This document shows positions 32,311 through 42,809 of a DNA stretch of 64,000 nt, piece by piece (within the stretch, counting starts at the first letter, position 1; each line of letters opens with the position of its first letter). The position numbers and the translations under genes were made by a program. Source of the stretch: Bradyrhizobium stylosanthis (GTDB taxonomy: Bacteria; Pseudomonadota; Alphaproteobacteria; Rhizobiales; Xanthobacteraceae); the NCBI RefSeq assembly GCF_001641335.1, contig NZ_LVEM01000002.1:611755-675754 (forward strand). The letters are read 5' to 3'. Under the pieces are notes generated by a model. That model did not search any database. It worked only from the letters and a program-made list of their open reading frames with translations, and was not told the origin of the DNA.

Positions 32311-32455
32311 CCCACAAATGGCGCAAACCTTAGGAAAACCAGTTACCTAAGCATTAATCCGGTTGCACGGGGACGCGCTCATGCAGCGGGGCGGGAATCA
32401 CGCGCCGGTTGTGCGATGCATGCAGTAATCGCTGCACTGCATCGTTAACCGGAGC
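32311..32455. other. Intergenic gap, liv operon end to c-di-GMP gene
   Basis: 145 bp. The left side would carry the promoter of the gene starting at 32280. There is no strong terminator hairpin; nothing else is visible. Confidence 0.4.
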
Positions 32456-33541
32456 TTAATGCGAGGCGCCCTTGCTCTTGTCGCCGCCGCCACTGCGCAG
32501 GCGGCCGACCACGCCGGTCGGAAAGAAGTAGACGCTGGCGATGAAGAGCAGCCCGAGCCACAGCAGCCAGCGGTCGGGATGCAGCAGCCCCGGCAGCAGC
32601 GGCAGGCCGGCTTCGCTCGCCGCCTTCGAGGCGACGCCCATCAGCGACTGCAGATAGTTCTGCGCGAGGATGAAGATGGTGGCGCCGATGATGGCGCCAT
32701 AGATCGTGCCCATGCCGCCGATCACGACCATCAGCAGGATGTCCAGCATGATGGAGAAGCTCAGCGAGGTGTCGGGACCCGCATAACGCAGCCACAGCGC
32801 GTTCAGGATGCCGGCGCCGGCGGCTACCAGCGCGGCGAGGCAATTGGCATAGGTCAGGTGGAACACGGTGCGGAAGCCGAGCGCCTCGGCGCGAAAACGA
32901 TTTTCGCGGATCGCCTGCAGCACGCGTCCGAACGGCGAGTTCACGACGCGCAGCAGACCGAGGATCATCAGCGCCGAGATCGCGAACACCAGGTAGAAGG
33001 TCAGGATGCGGCCGTTGATCTCGAAGCCGAACAGGTTCTTGGAGATCAGCACCGTGCCGGGGCGGAGCAGCTCCGGGAGCTGGAAGCTGCGGCCGTCCTC
33101 GCCGCCGGTCAGCCAGGACAGCTGCGAGGCCAGCACCTGGAAGGCGGAGGCGACCGCGAGCGTGATCATGGCAAAGAAGATCGCGGCAACGCGCAGCGAG
33201 AACAGGCCGATGGCGAGCGCAAGCAGCGCGGCGAGCGGCAGGCCGGCGACGATGCCGGTCGCGACCGCCGCCCAGTTCGGCCCCATGCCATACAGTGCGA
33301 TCGCGATGGCATAGCTGCCGATGCCGTAGAACATGGTGTGCGCGAACGACACCGAGCCGGTGTAGCCGAGCAGCAGGTCGTAGGACGCGACCAGCGCGGC
33401 GAAGACGCAGATCTTGGCCGCGACGTTCAGCGCCTTAGCGCCCGGGAACAGGAACGGCGTCGCCGCCAGCGCCAGGATGATGACGAGAAGAACAAGCGTG
33501 AGGACTCGGCTCTTCGGCGGATCGCCCGAAAGAATCATCAT
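32456..33541 (-). CDS. livM: Branched-chain amino acid-type ABC permease (LivM)
   Basis: The protein is 361 aa from ATG 33541, which overlaps the LivH stop by four bases. The longer open frame up to 34069 is only read-through. It has eight or nine hydrophobic segments, the LivM hallmark YDLLLGYTGSVSFAHTMFYGIGSYA near the N-terminus, and the GTIYGAIIGATIFILAQNYL region near the C-terminus. It forms the membrane channel with LivH. Last gene of the operon on this strand. Substrate is uncertain because Liv-type systems also import aromatic acids, amides and urea. Confidence 0.93.
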   Translation of the reverse strand: MMILSGDPPKSRVLTLVLLVIILALAATPFLFPGAKALNVAAKICVFAALVASYDLLLGYTGSVSFAHTMFYGIGSYAIAIALYGMGPNWAAVATGIVAGLPLAALLALAIGLFSLRVAAIFFAMITLAVASAFQVLASQLSWLTGGEDGRSFQLPELLRPGTVLISKNLFGFEINGRILTFYLVFAISALMILGLLRVVNSPFGRVLQAIRENRFRAEALGFRTVFHLTYANCLAALVAAGAGILNALWLRYAGPDTSLSFSIMLDILLMVVIGGMGTIYGAIIGATIFILAQNYLQSLMGVASKAASEAGLPLLPGLLHPDRWLLWLGLLFIASVYFFPTGVVGRLRSGGGDKSKGASH

Positions 33542-34548
33542 CGGCTGGTCACCGCATAGAGGCCGCGCGGCCGCCACATCAGAATGGCGACCATCAGCAG
33601 AATGTTGGAGACAAGCGCGAGTTTCGGCACCAGGAAACCGCCGTAATTGGCGACCATGGCGACGAGGATCGCGCCGATGAAGCAGCCGCCGATCGAGCCG
33701 AGGCCGCCGATGATGACGACGATGAAGATCAGCACCGTGAGGTCGTCGCTCATGGAGGCGTGGACCTGCTCGCGATAGAGCGCCCACATCACGCCGCCGA
33801 GGCCGGCGAGCGCCGATCCCGTCATGAACACGCCGAGGAACAGGCGGCGGATGCGATAGCCGAGCGCCTCGACCATCTCGCGGTTCTCGACGCCGGCGCG
33901 GATCAAAAGGCCGAGCTTGGTGCGGTTGAGCACGAGCTGGATCGCGATGAAGACGGCAAGCCCGATCAGCATCGCCAGCACGCGGTATTTGGCGATCGCG
34001 ACATCGCCGAGGATGAAGGAACCACGCAGCGAGGCCGGCAGCGGCATCGGGATGATCTGCGGTCCCCACAACGCATAGAGCGTCTGCTCGGCAACGATCA
34101 GGCCGCCGGTCGTCATCAGGATCTGCTTCAGGTGCTGACCATAGACCGGCAGGATCAGCACGCGCTCGACGACGAGGCCAAGCGCGCCGGACACGGCCAT
34201 CGACAGCAGTGCGGCCGGGGCCAGCACGGCAAGGTTCACCCAGAGCGAATCCGCCTGGATGGAGGCCGCGAACGGCGCCAGCACCAGCGTCGCGACATAG
34301 GCGCCGACGGCGATGAAGGCGCCGTGGCCGAAATTCAGGACGTCCATCAGGCCGAACACCAGCGTCAGGCCCGAGGCCATGATGAAGATCATCATGCCCA
34401 TGGCGAGGCTCGCCGCGGTCAGCGTCAGCCAGGAGGAGGTCGATCCGATCAGCGGGATCATCAGCAGCGCGACCGCGATCGGCAGCAGGATCGGCGCGAT
34501 ATCGCGCTTCGGCTTCGGCAGCGGATCGTTTGCGGCGATTTCAGTCAC
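33538..34548 (-). CDS. livH: Branched-chain amino acid-type ABC permease (LivH)
   Basis: The protein is 336 aa from GTG 34548, overlapping the LivF stop by four bases; the longer frame to 35286 is not coding. It is hydrophobic throughout, with the LivH signature GLTLVFGLMDVLNFGHGAFIAVGAYVA and GREVQAVREN-like GVENREMVEALGYRI (usually the EAA-type cytoplasmic loop), plus GGLGSIGGCFIGAILVAMV. Together with LivM it forms the translocation pore; LivF and LivG energise it. Confidence 0.93.
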   Translation of the reverse strand: MTEIAANDPLPKPKRDIAPILLPIAVALLMIPLIGSTSSWLTLTAASLAMGMMIFIMASGLTLVFGLMDVLNFGHGAFIAVGAYVATLVLAPFAASIQADSLWVNLAVLAPAALLSMAVSGALGLVVERVLILPVYGQHLKQILMTTGGLIVAEQTLYALWGPQIIPMPLPASLRGSFILGDVAIAKYRVLAMLIGLAVFIAIQLVLNRTKLGLLIRAGVENREMVEALGYRIRRLFLGVFMTGSALAGLGGVMWALYREQVHASMSDDLTVLIFIVVIIGGLGSIGGCFIGAILVAMVANYGGFLVPKLALVSNILLMVAILMWRPRGLYAVTSR

Positions 34549-35267
34549 TGATGCGCCTCCAGGCTCAGGCCGAGCAGCCGCTCCTGCAGCGGCACGTCGG
34601 CGGCGAGCGCCGCCATCTCGCCGCGATGGACGATCTTTCCGTTGTCCATGACCAGCACGTTGTCGCCGAGCTCGCGGGCGGCAAAGAAATTCTGTTCGAC
34701 CAGGAGGATCGTGGCGCCCTTGCGCTTGATCTCCTTCAGGCACTCGATCAGCGCCATGACGATGGCGGGCGCGAGGCCCTTGGTCGGCTCGTCGATCAGC
34801 AGCAGTTTTCGCGGTTCGACGATCGCGCGGGCGATCGACAGCATCTGCTTCTGTCCGCCCGAGAGGCTTCCTGCGCGCGACAGCCAGAACCGGCGCAGCG
34901 CCGGGAAGAAACCAAAAATCCATTCCAGCTGCTTGTCGTCCATCGGCGCGTTGCGGGCGGCGAGGACGAGGTTCTCCTTCACCGTGAGATCGGAGAACAC
35001 CGCCATGCTCTCCGGCACATAGCCGACGCCGAGCCGGGCGATGTCGGGCGTGGCGCGGCTTTCGATGCGCTCGCCGGCGAGGCTGATCTCGCCCGACGAG
35101 GCCTGCCACAGGCCCATGATGGTGCGCAGCGTCGTGGTCTTGCCGGCCCCGTTGCGGCCGAGCAGCATCGTGACCTGTCCCTGGGGGACCGCGAGGTCGA
35201 TGCCCTGGAGGATGTGATAGCGACCGATATGCGTGTGTACGCCGGAAAGTTTCAGGAGATCGGTCAT
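34545..35267 (-). CDS. livF: Branched-chain amino acid-type ABC ATPase (LivF)
   Basis: The protein is 240 aa. Walker A GRNGAGKTT, signature SLSGGQKQML and Walker B LLLIDEPTKGLAP are present. The VHTHIGRYHILQGIDL start and short length identify the LivF-type ATPase. It overlaps LivG and LivH by four bases on each side, so the four genes are translated in a coupled way. Its partner in the ATPase dimer is LivG. Confidence 0.94.
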   Translation of the reverse strand: MTDLLKLSGVHTHIGRYHILQGIDLAVPQGQVTMLLGRNGAGKTTTLRTIMGLWQASSGEISLAGERIESRATPDIARLGVGYVPESMAVFSDLTVKENLVLAARNAPMDDKQLEWIFGFFPALRRFWLSRAGSLSGGQKQMLSIARAIVEPRKLLLIDEPTKGLAPAIVMALIECLKEIKRKGATILLVEQNFFAARELGDNVLVMDNGKIVHRGEMAALAADVPLQERLLGLSLEAHQ

Positions 35268-36028
35268 GCGGCACTCTTCGGAGCAACGCCGAGATAGGCT
35301 TCCTGTACGATCGGCGAGGCGATCACATCGGCCGGCGGGCCGTCGGCGACGAGTTGCCCGTTATGCAGCACGATGATGCGGTCGGCGAGCGAGCGCACCA
35401 CATCCATCTTGTGCTCGACCAGAAGAATGATCTTGCTCCTGTCTTGCTTGAGCTGCGCGATCAGGTTGAGGACGACAGGGACTTCGTCGATGCTCATGCC
35501 GGCGGTCGGCTCGTCGAACATGAAGACCTTTGGCTCCAGCGCGATCATCAGGGCGACCTCGAGCTTGCGCTGGTCGCCATGCGACAGCGCGGTCGCGGCG
35601 ACGCCGCGACGATTGCCGAGCGCGACCTGGTCGAGGATGGCGTCGGCGCGCGCGATCAGGTCGCGCCGGACCATCCACGGCCGCAGCATGTCGTAATGGG
35701 TGCCATCAGCGGCCTGCACTGCGAGACGGACGTTCTCTTCGACCGTCAGATTCGGAAACAGATTTGTCAGCTGGAACGCGCGTCCGAGGCCCGCACGGGT
35801 CCGCAGCGGCGCGGAGTGCTGGGTGATGTCGGTGCCGTCGAACAGGATGCTGCCGTGTGAAGCGCGCAGCTGGCCCGAGATCAGGTTGAAATAGGTGGTC
35901 TTGCCGGCGCCGTTCGGCCCGACGATGGCGGTGAGTTCGCCCGGGCGGAACGTGCAGGTGACGTTGTTGACCGCGACATGGCCGCCGAAGCGGATGGTGA
36001 GGTCGCGGGTTTCGAGGGTGAGCGTCAT
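35264..36028 (-). CDS. livG: Branched-chain amino acid-type ABC ATPase (LivG)
   Basis: The protein is 254 aa. Walker A GPNGAGKTT, signature LSHGDQRKLE (LivG-type variant) and Walker B VFMFDEPTAGMS are visible. It is the first of the four transport genes, 158 bp after the binding-protein gene, and that gap holds two GC-rich hairpins which may set the ratio of binding protein to transporter. Confidence 0.94.
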   Translation of the reverse strand: MTLTLETRDLTIRFGGHVAVNNVTCTFRPGELTAIVGPNGAGKTTYFNLISGQLRASHGSILFDGTDITQHSAPLRTRAGLGRAFQLTNLFPNLTVEENVRLAVQAADGTHYDMLRPWMVRRDLIARADAILDQVALGNRRGVAATALSHGDQRKLEVALMIALEPKVFMFDEPTAGMSIDEVPVVLNLIAQLKQDRSKIILLVEHKMDVVRSLADRIIVLHNGQLVADGPPADVIASPIVQEAYLGVAPKSAA

Positions 36029-36186
36029 ATGGTGTCAGGCAAATGATGAGGACGAGGATTTAGTCGCGGGCACGCTGCGCTCCCTCCCCCGCTTGCGGGG
36101 GAGGGTGGGGGAGAGGGTGTTTCCGCCACGGGACAGTCTCCTAGAGGACAAACCCTCTCCCGCACGCGGGAGAGGTGAAGAACAGC
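36029..36186. other. Intergenic hairpins between binding protein and livG
   Basis: Perfect inverted repeats at 36082-36105 (11-bp arms, 2-base gap) and 36154-36175 (10-bp arms, 2-base gap), both of the CCTCTCCC/CCCTCCCCC family. They may stabilise the binding-protein mRNA or reduce downstream expression. Confidence 0.6.
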
Positions 36187-37371
36187 TCAGCGCTTGTTCT
36201 TGACGGGAACGTCCATGTCCTCGATCTTCAGCTCGCGCACCGGCTCGAGCACGGCCCAGGCGACGTTCGGATCGACCTTGACCTTGAAGTGATACATGCT
36301 CTGCAGCGCCTGATGGTCCTCTTTCCGGAACACCATCTTGCCCTTCGGCGTGTCGAACTCCAGGCCTTCCATCGCGGTGATCAGCTTCTCGGTGTCGGTC
36401 GACTTCGCCTTGGTGACGGCGGCGACGACGGACATCGCGGCGGCGAAACCACCCGCGGTGAAGAAGTCCGGCGGCGCGTTGAAGCGCTTCTGGTGCTCTG
36501 CGACGAACCAGTCGTTCACCGGGTTCTTCGGAATGTCATAGTAGTAGTAGGTCGCGCCTTCCATGCCGGGCAGGCCCTTGTACGCCGCGAGCGCCGGCAG
36601 GATGTTGCCGCCAGTGGAAAGCTCGATGCCGTAACGCTTCGGATCCATGTCCTGGAGCTTTGCCAGCGGATTGCCGGCGCCGGCCCAGATCACCCAGATC
36701 ACCTTGCGGCCGGGCTTGTCCTTCAGCGCGTCGAACAGGCGCTGGCCCACGGCGGTGAAGTCGGTGGTCGAGGTCGGGGCATATTCTTCCGCAGCGAGCG
36801 TCGCGCCGGTCTTGGCGAGCGCGTCCTTGAACGCGGCGACGCCGTCGCGGCCGAAGGCATAGTCCTGCGCCAGCGTCGCAACGGTGACGCCCTGCTTGCC
36901 GATCGCGACCGCGTTGGAGATCGCGTCCTGCGACGAGTTGCGCGCGGTGCGGAAGATGTAGCGATTCCACTTCTCGCCGGTAATCTGGTCCGCGACGGCG
37001 GGCTCGACGATCAGGATCTTCTTGTTCTCTTCGGCGACGGGGAGGATCGCCAGCGCCGCGGCCGACGAGGTCGTGCCGATCGCGATGTCGGCCTTGTCGT
37101 CCTGATAGGCTTCCGCGAGCGCAGCCTTCGACAGGTCCGGCTTGCCCTGGTCGTCCTTGGTGATGACGACGATCTTGCGGCCGTCGAGCGTCATGGTGCC
37201 CTTGGTGGCGTATTCAAAGCCCATCTGCAGGCCGGTCTCGGTCTGCTTGGCGTAGGCTTCCAGCGGGCCGGTCTTGCCGTAGATCAGCGCGACCTTGAGG
37301 TCGTCGGCCCGCGCGGAGGTGCTCGCGGCGAGGGCGAGGATGGTTGTTGTTATGATGAATGATCGACGCAC
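36187..37371 (-). CDS. ABC substrate-binding protein, Liv/amide type
   Basis: The protein is 394 aa from GTG 37371 with GGAGG six bases upstream. Signal peptide SFIITTTILALAASTSARA is followed by DDLKVALIYGKTGPLEAYAKQTETGLQMGFEYA, the periplasmic binding fold type I of the Leu/Ile/Val family. KVIWVIWAGAGNP and DIPKNPVNDWFVAEHQKRF lie in the second lobe. It is the first gene of the operon and determines what the transporter imports. Residues that would identify the ligand are not obvious; a carboxylic or aromatic acid is possible given the nearby CoA-transferase. Confidence 0.92.
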   Translation of the reverse strand: MRRSFIITTTILALAASTSARADDLKVALIYGKTGPLEAYAKQTETGLQMGFEYATKGTMTLDGRKIVVITKDDQGKPDLSKAALAEAYQDDKADIAIGTTSSAAALAILPVAEENKKILIVEPAVADQITGEKWNRYIFRTARNSSQDAISNAVAIGKQGVTVATLAQDYAFGRDGVAAFKDALAKTGATLAAEEYAPTSTTDFTAVGQRLFDALKDKPGRKVIWVIWAGAGNPLAKLQDMDPKRYGIELSTGGNILPALAAYKGLPGMEGATYYYYDIPKNPVNDWFVAEHQKRFNAPPDFFTAGGFAAAMSVVAAVTKAKSTDTEKLITAMEGLEFDTPKGKMVFRKEDHQALQSMYHFKVKVDPNVAWAVLEPVRELKIEDMDVPVKNKR

Positions 37372-37476
37372 GATGGTCCCTCCTGATTCAAAGTTTCTCG
37401 GCAACAGCGATTTGCACAACGCTACGAACATTGCAATTGAACCTCCGGCCGAACGAGTCGGCCTTTCGAGCATGCA

Positions 37477-39513
37477 TCATTTTTGGGCTTGCCGCGTGGT
37501 GCGCGATACGTCGGCCCCCTCGGCCTGACGCCGATCCGACTGCGCTTCCTCCGCGCTCTCGAAGATATGCGGCGCGACGCCGCGCCTCTCCAGGGCTTCG
37601 CCGAGCTTGATGCGCAGGAAGCCCGACGTGGTGTAGCGCGAGACACCGGAATAGAAGCGGTCGACCAGGCTGCGCACCATGGCCGAACAATCGTCCATCA
37701 GTTCCGGCAGGATCGTGAAGTTGTCATAATTGACGATGGCGTAGACCCTGCGGCCGAGCGGCGCCAGCTTTGCCTCGACGATCTCAGCGATGGTATCGAT
37801 CTCCGCCTTGCTGCGCAGCGGATAGCGCTCCAGGTTGACGAAGAACATGCTCTGCTGCTCGTCCAGCGTGAAGCGCTGGTCGAGCGGGATGGTAAGCAGG
37901 CGCTCGCGCAGCTCCATCAGTCCGTCGCCGAAGATACGGGCGTCCATCAGCGCGGGATCGCGCGGGATCAGCGGCTTGAAATCCATCAGGCGCAGGATGT
38001 CGCGCTCGATGTCGATGCCCGGCGCGATCTCCGTGAGCTCGAGCCCGTCGGGCCTGAGCTCGAACACGCAGCGCTCCGTGACATAGAGCGTGCGCTGCCG
38101 GCGCGCGGCGGCGAATGGGCCGCTGAAGGTGACGTGCTCGACCTTGTCGACGAATTTGCGCGATTTCGCCTCGTCGAGAATGACGAGCTTGCCGTCATTC
38201 ACCGCGATGCGCTGCCGGCCCGCGCCGAAGGTGCCGACGAAGACGACCTCCTTGGCATTCTGGCTGATGTTGATGAAGCCGCCCGCGCCTGCAAGCTTGG
38301 GCCCAAACTTGCTGACATTGAGGTTGCCGGCGCGGTCGACCTGGGCGAGCCCGAGGAAAGCGGCGTCGAGACCGCCGCCGTCGTAGAAGTCGAACTGGTA
38401 GGGCTGGTCGATCACGGCCTGGGTGTTGATCGCCGCGCCGAAATCGATGCCGCTCGCCGGGATGCCGCCGATCACCCCCGGCTCCGCCGTCAAGGTGATG
38501 AGATCGATGATCCGCTCTTCGTTGGCGACCGAAGCGATTCCCTCGGGCATGCCGATGCCGAGATTGACGACGCTGTTGGCCTTGAGTTCGAGAGCGGCGC
38601 GGCGGGCGATGATCTTGCGCTCGCTGACCGGCATCACGGGCAGGGAAGCTGCGCGGACGCGGATCTCGCTGCTGAAGGCCGGATTATACTGTGTGCCGAA
38701 GGTCTGCCAGTGGTTCTCGGGTCGCGCCACCACGACGCAATCGACGAGGATGCCGGGAATCTTGACCTGGCGCGGATTGAGGCTGCCGCTCTCGGCGACG
38801 CGCTCGACCTGGGCGATGACGATGCCGCCGGAATTATGCGCCGCCATGGCGATGGCGAGTGCCTCCAGCGTCAGCGCCTCCTTCTCCATGGTGAGGTTGC
38901 CGTCGGGATCGCCGGTCGTGGCGCGGATGATCCCGACCTGGATCGGGAACGTCCTGTAGAGCAGGCACTCCTCGCCGCGCAGCGTGATCAGCTCGACCAT
39001 GTCCTCGGTGGTGCGTGCGTTCAGCTTGCCGCCGCCGTGCCGGGGATCGACGAAGGTGCCCATGCCGACGCGGGTGATATGGCCGGGCCGGCGCGCCGCG
39101 ATGTCGCGGAACAGATGCGTGATCACGCCCTGTGGCAGATTATAGGCCTCGATCTGGTTGGCGATCGCGAGCTGCTGCAGTTTCGGCGCAAGGCCCCAAT
39201 GCCCGCCGATCACCCGCCGGACCAGGCCCTCATGCGCGAAATGATTGAGGCCGCGGTGCTTGCCGTCGCCCTGGCCCGCCGCATAAACCAGCGTCAAATT
39301 GTGCGGCTTGCCTTGCGTGTAGGGCGCATCGCCCTCATTGGAGAGATAGAGCTCCTCCAGCGCGATCGCGATCTCCTCGGCAAAGCCGATGCCGACGAAG
39401 CCGCCGGTCGCCACCGTGTCGCCGTCGCGGATCAGCATGACGGCCTCGGCCGCCGAGACGATCTTGCCCTTCTCGGAATTGCGCAAGTAAGGCAGAGCTG
39501 GGTGGTGGCTCAC
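37477..39513 (-). CDS. Acyl-CoA:carboxylate CoA-transferase (fused, YdiF/propionate CoA-transferase type)
   Basis: The protein is 678 aa, longer than the common 520-aa type by a C-terminal extension. Alpha-type half: [20 protein letters not shown]. Beta-type half: [15 protein letters not shown], then [14 protein letters not shown] holding the probable catalytic Glu, and [35 protein letters not shown]. These signatures define acetate/propionate or short-chain acyl CoA-transferases. The C-terminal extra 150 residues ([32 protein letters not shown]) are known in acetyl-CoA hydrolase-like members. It activates an acid by transferring CoA from another acyl-CoA. Confidence 0.9.
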   Translation of the reverse strand: MSHHPALPYLRNSEKGKIVSAAEAVMLIRDGDTVATGGFVGIGFAEEIAIALEELYLSNEGDAPYTQGKPHNLTLVYAAGQGDGKHRGLNHFAHEGLVRRVIGGHWGLAPKLQQLAIANQIEAYNLPQGVITHLFRDIAARRPGHITRVGMGTFVDPRHGGGKLNARTTEDMVELITLRGEECLLYRTFPIQVGIIRATTGDPDGNLTMEKEALTLEALAIAMAAHNSGGIVIAQVERVAESGSLNPRQVKIPGILVDCVVVARPENHWQTFGTQYNPAFSSEIRVRAASLPVMPVSERKIIARRAALELKANSVVNLGIGMPEGIASVANEERIIDLITLTAEPGVIGGIPASGIDFGAAINTQAVIDQPYQFDFYDGGGLDAAFLGLAQVDRAGNLNVSKFGPKLAGAGGFINISQNAKEVVFVGTFGAGRQRIAVNDGKLVILDEAKSRKFVDKVEHVTFSGPFAAARRQRTLYVTERCVFELRPDGLELTEIAPGIDIERDILRLMDFKPLIPRDPALMDARIFGDGLMELRERLLTIPLDQRFTLDEQQSMFFVNLERYPLRSKAEIDTIAEIVEAKLAPLGRRVYAIVNYDNFTILPELMDDCSAMVRSLVDRFYSGVSRYTTSGFLRIKLGEALERRGVAPHIFESAEEAQSDRRQAEGADVSRTTRQAQK

Positions 39514-39564
39514 GGCGTTCCTCCCGATCCTTGGACCGCATGCCGTTGTTGTCGTCGATCATAT

Positions 39565-39600
39565 CGCGAGGAGCGGCCCTGGAACAGGTTGCTCCTCGCG
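39565..39600. promoter_or_regulatory. 10-bp inverted repeat between MFS and CoA-transferase genes
   Basis: CGCGAGGAGC (39565-39574) pairs with GCTCCTCGCG (39591-39600). It has no T-run on the reading strand, so it may be a partial terminator or attenuator between the MFS gene and the CoA-transferase gene. Confidence 0.5.
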
Positions 39601-39622
39601 ACAGGGGGCAGCATCAGGACAG

Positions 39623-40933
39623 TCAGGACTGCACTATCTTGCGTGTTTCGGTGGCGAAATAGACCGACACGATGGTGATGATCGCGAGCGCGATCATGTA
39701 GAGCGAGATCGGCCAGGTCGCCGGCGCATAGGCCGTCATCAATCCCGTCGCGATCAGCGGCGACAGCGCGCCGGCGAAGATCGAGGCGAGGTTGTAGCCG
39801 AGCGAGACGCCGCTATAGCGCACCTTGGTGCCGAACAGCTCCGACAGGAAGCTCGCCTGCGGCCCGTACATCGCGGCATGGCCGATGGCGAGGCCCAGCA
39901 CGATCGCGATCCAGGCATATTGCGGGTTCTTGGTCGCAAGCAGCATGAAAAGCGGGAACGACATCAGAGCCGAGAACACCGCGCCGAAGATGTAGACCGG
40001 CCGCCGTCCGACCTTGTCGGAGAGCGCGCCGAAGGCCGGAATGGTGAAGGTCTCGATCGCGGCGCCGATCAGCACGCCGTTGAGCATGTCCTGCTTGTTC
40101 ATGCCGAGCGACTGCGTGGCATAGGCGAGCACGAAAGTCGCGTAGATGTAGAAGAAGCCGTTCTCGGCGAAGCGCGCGCCCATCGCGAGCAGGATGTTCT
40201 TGGGATACATCCTGATCGCCTCGAGGATCGGCATCTTCACCTCCTGCTTGGTGTCCTTGACCTTCTGGAACTCCGGCGATTCCGCGATGGTGAAGCGGAT
40301 CCACAGGCCGACCAGCACCAGCGCGATCGAGAACAGGAACGGGATGCGCCAGCCCCAGGAGTAGAGCTGCGCGTCGGTCAGCATCGCCGACACCACCGAG
40401 AACACCAGCGTGCCGAGCACGAGGCCGAGCGGCGCCCCGAGTTGCGGCCAGCTTCCGTAGAAGCCTTTCTTGTCCGCGGGCGCGTGCTCGACCGCCATCA
40501 GCACCGCGCCGCCCCATTCGCCGCCGAGGCCGAAGCCCTGGATCAGCCGGCAGGCGACAAGCAGGATCGCGGCCCAGATGCCGGCGGTCTCGTAGGTCGG
40601 CAGGAAGCCGATCGCCGCGGTCGCCGCGCCCATGATCAGCAGCGTCAGATAGAGCATGGTCTTGCGGCCGATCTTGTCGCCGTAGTGGCCGAACACGACG
40701 CCGCCGAGCGGGCGCGCGATGAAGCCGAGCGCGTAGGTCGCGAACGCCAGCAGCGTTCCCATCATGGGGTCGAAGGTCGGAAAGAACAGCTTGTTGAAGA
40801 TCAGCGCCGCGGCGGTGCCGTAGAGGAAGAAGTCGTACCACTCGATCGCCGTGCCGATCAGGCTCGCGGTGGCGACCGTGACGTGCGAGGGCTGTCTCGT
40901 CTGAAGCTGATGGACCGAGATCGCTTCACTCAT
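39623..40933 (-). CDS. MFS metabolite:proton symporter (ShiA/ProP-like)
   Basis: The protein is 436 aa from ATG 40933 with GGGAGGA upstream. Twelve transmembrane segments; SLIGTAIEWYDFFLYGTAAALIFNKLFFP is the start typical of the metabolite:H+ symporter subfamily, and RPLGGVVFGHYGDKIGRKTM is the conserved loop 2-3. Members import organic acids such as shikimate, alpha-ketoglutarate or aromatic acids. It sits upstream of the CoA-transferase and Liv genes, all on one strand, and behind a sigma54-like promoter, so it is probably part of one catabolic programme for a small organic acid. Confidence 0.92.
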   Translation of the reverse strand: MSEAISVHQLQTRQPSHVTVATASLIGTAIEWYDFFLYGTAAALIFNKLFFPTFDPMMGTLLAFATYALGFIARPLGGVVFGHYGDKIGRKTMLYLTLLIMGAATAAIGFLPTYETAGIWAAILLVACRLIQGFGLGGEWGGAVLMAVEHAPADKKGFYGSWPQLGAPLGLVLGTLVFSVVSAMLTDAQLYSWGWRIPFLFSIALVLVGLWIRFTIAESPEFQKVKDTKQEVKMPILEAIRMYPKNILLAMGARFAENGFFYIYATFVLAYATQSLGMNKQDMLNGVLIGAAIETFTIPAFGALSDKVGRRPVYIFGAVFSALMSFPLFMLLATKNPQYAWIAIVLGLAIGHAAMYGPQASFLSELFGTKVRYSGVSLGYNLASIFAGALSPLIATGLMTAYAPATWPISLYMIALAIITIVSVYFATETRKIVQS

Positions 40934-40994
40934 CTTGCGTCCTCCCTGGTTGCGAATGCGCGTGTGCAGCACGCGTCATTGTGCAAAGCGAAGA

Positions 40995-41009
40995 GCAAGC
41001 TCCGCGCCA
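40995..41009 (-). promoter_or_regulatory. Sigma54 (-24/-12) promoter upstream of MFS gene
   Basis: On the minus strand TGGCGC-N5-TTGC gives the -24 GG and -12 GC with the right spacing, followed by T. The predicted transcription start near 40983 is about 50 bases before the MFS ATG. The adjacent sigma54 activator gene supports it. Confidence 0.65.
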
Positions 41010-41113
41010 GAAGCCGCGGGTCTGCGCAAAATGCCGGAAAACACAGCAGATTCAGCGAAACGGCGCGCGACGGCGCGCCAGAAGCCGTGTCAGGAATCCG
41101 AGACTCCGGACAG

Positions 41114-41126
41114 TTCGAGTCTCGAA
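41114..41126. promoter_or_regulatory. Possible enhancer site for the sigma54 activator
   Basis: TTCGAG-T-CTCGAA is a perfect palindrome, with a longer dyad CGAGACT/AGTCTCG (41099-41105, 41118-41124) over it. It lies about 110-130 bp upstream of the sigma54 promoter, the usual enhancer distance. Confidence 0.4.
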
Positions 41127-41128
41127 AC

Positions 41129-42568
<1,440 letters not shown>

Positions 42569-42661
42569 GGCGTGCCTCGCGGGAAGCCCGCCTGTGTATT
42601 ACCAAAAGGGCAGCGATTTCAAAGGGAGAATTGGGGAAGGATGCGGGCCACCTTTCCCGGT

Positions 42662-42782
42662 GTCGTCCCGGCGAAGGCCGGGACCCATACTCCGAGGCAG
42701 ACGTCGTGAGGCGAGCGGGTAATGACCGGCCTTCACCAAACTTCTCCCTGTGGTTATGGGTCCCGGCCTTCGCCGGGACGAC
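42662..42782. repeat. Palindromic intergenic repeat (25-bp arms)
   Basis: Perfect 25-bp inverted repeats at 42662-42686 and 42758-42782 with the GTCGTCCCGGCGAAGG core. The right arm with about 14 bases before it recurs at about 61594-61632. It lies between the sigma54 activator and the c-di-GMP gene. Confidence 0.8.
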
Positions 42783-42809
42783 AGCGATGTTTGTCGCGCC
42801 GCTGTCGGC

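Noticed and set aside
33538..35286. Single long frame merging livF/livG antisense shadow with livH
   Set aside because: The LivH homology starts at GTG 34548, overlapping the livF stop by four bases; the upstream part is livF in another frame.
37483..39678. 731-codon plus-strand frame over the CoA-transferase gene
   Set aside because: Low-complexity Asp/Ala/Glu/Val-rich composition and no domain; the minus-strand frame has transferase signatures.
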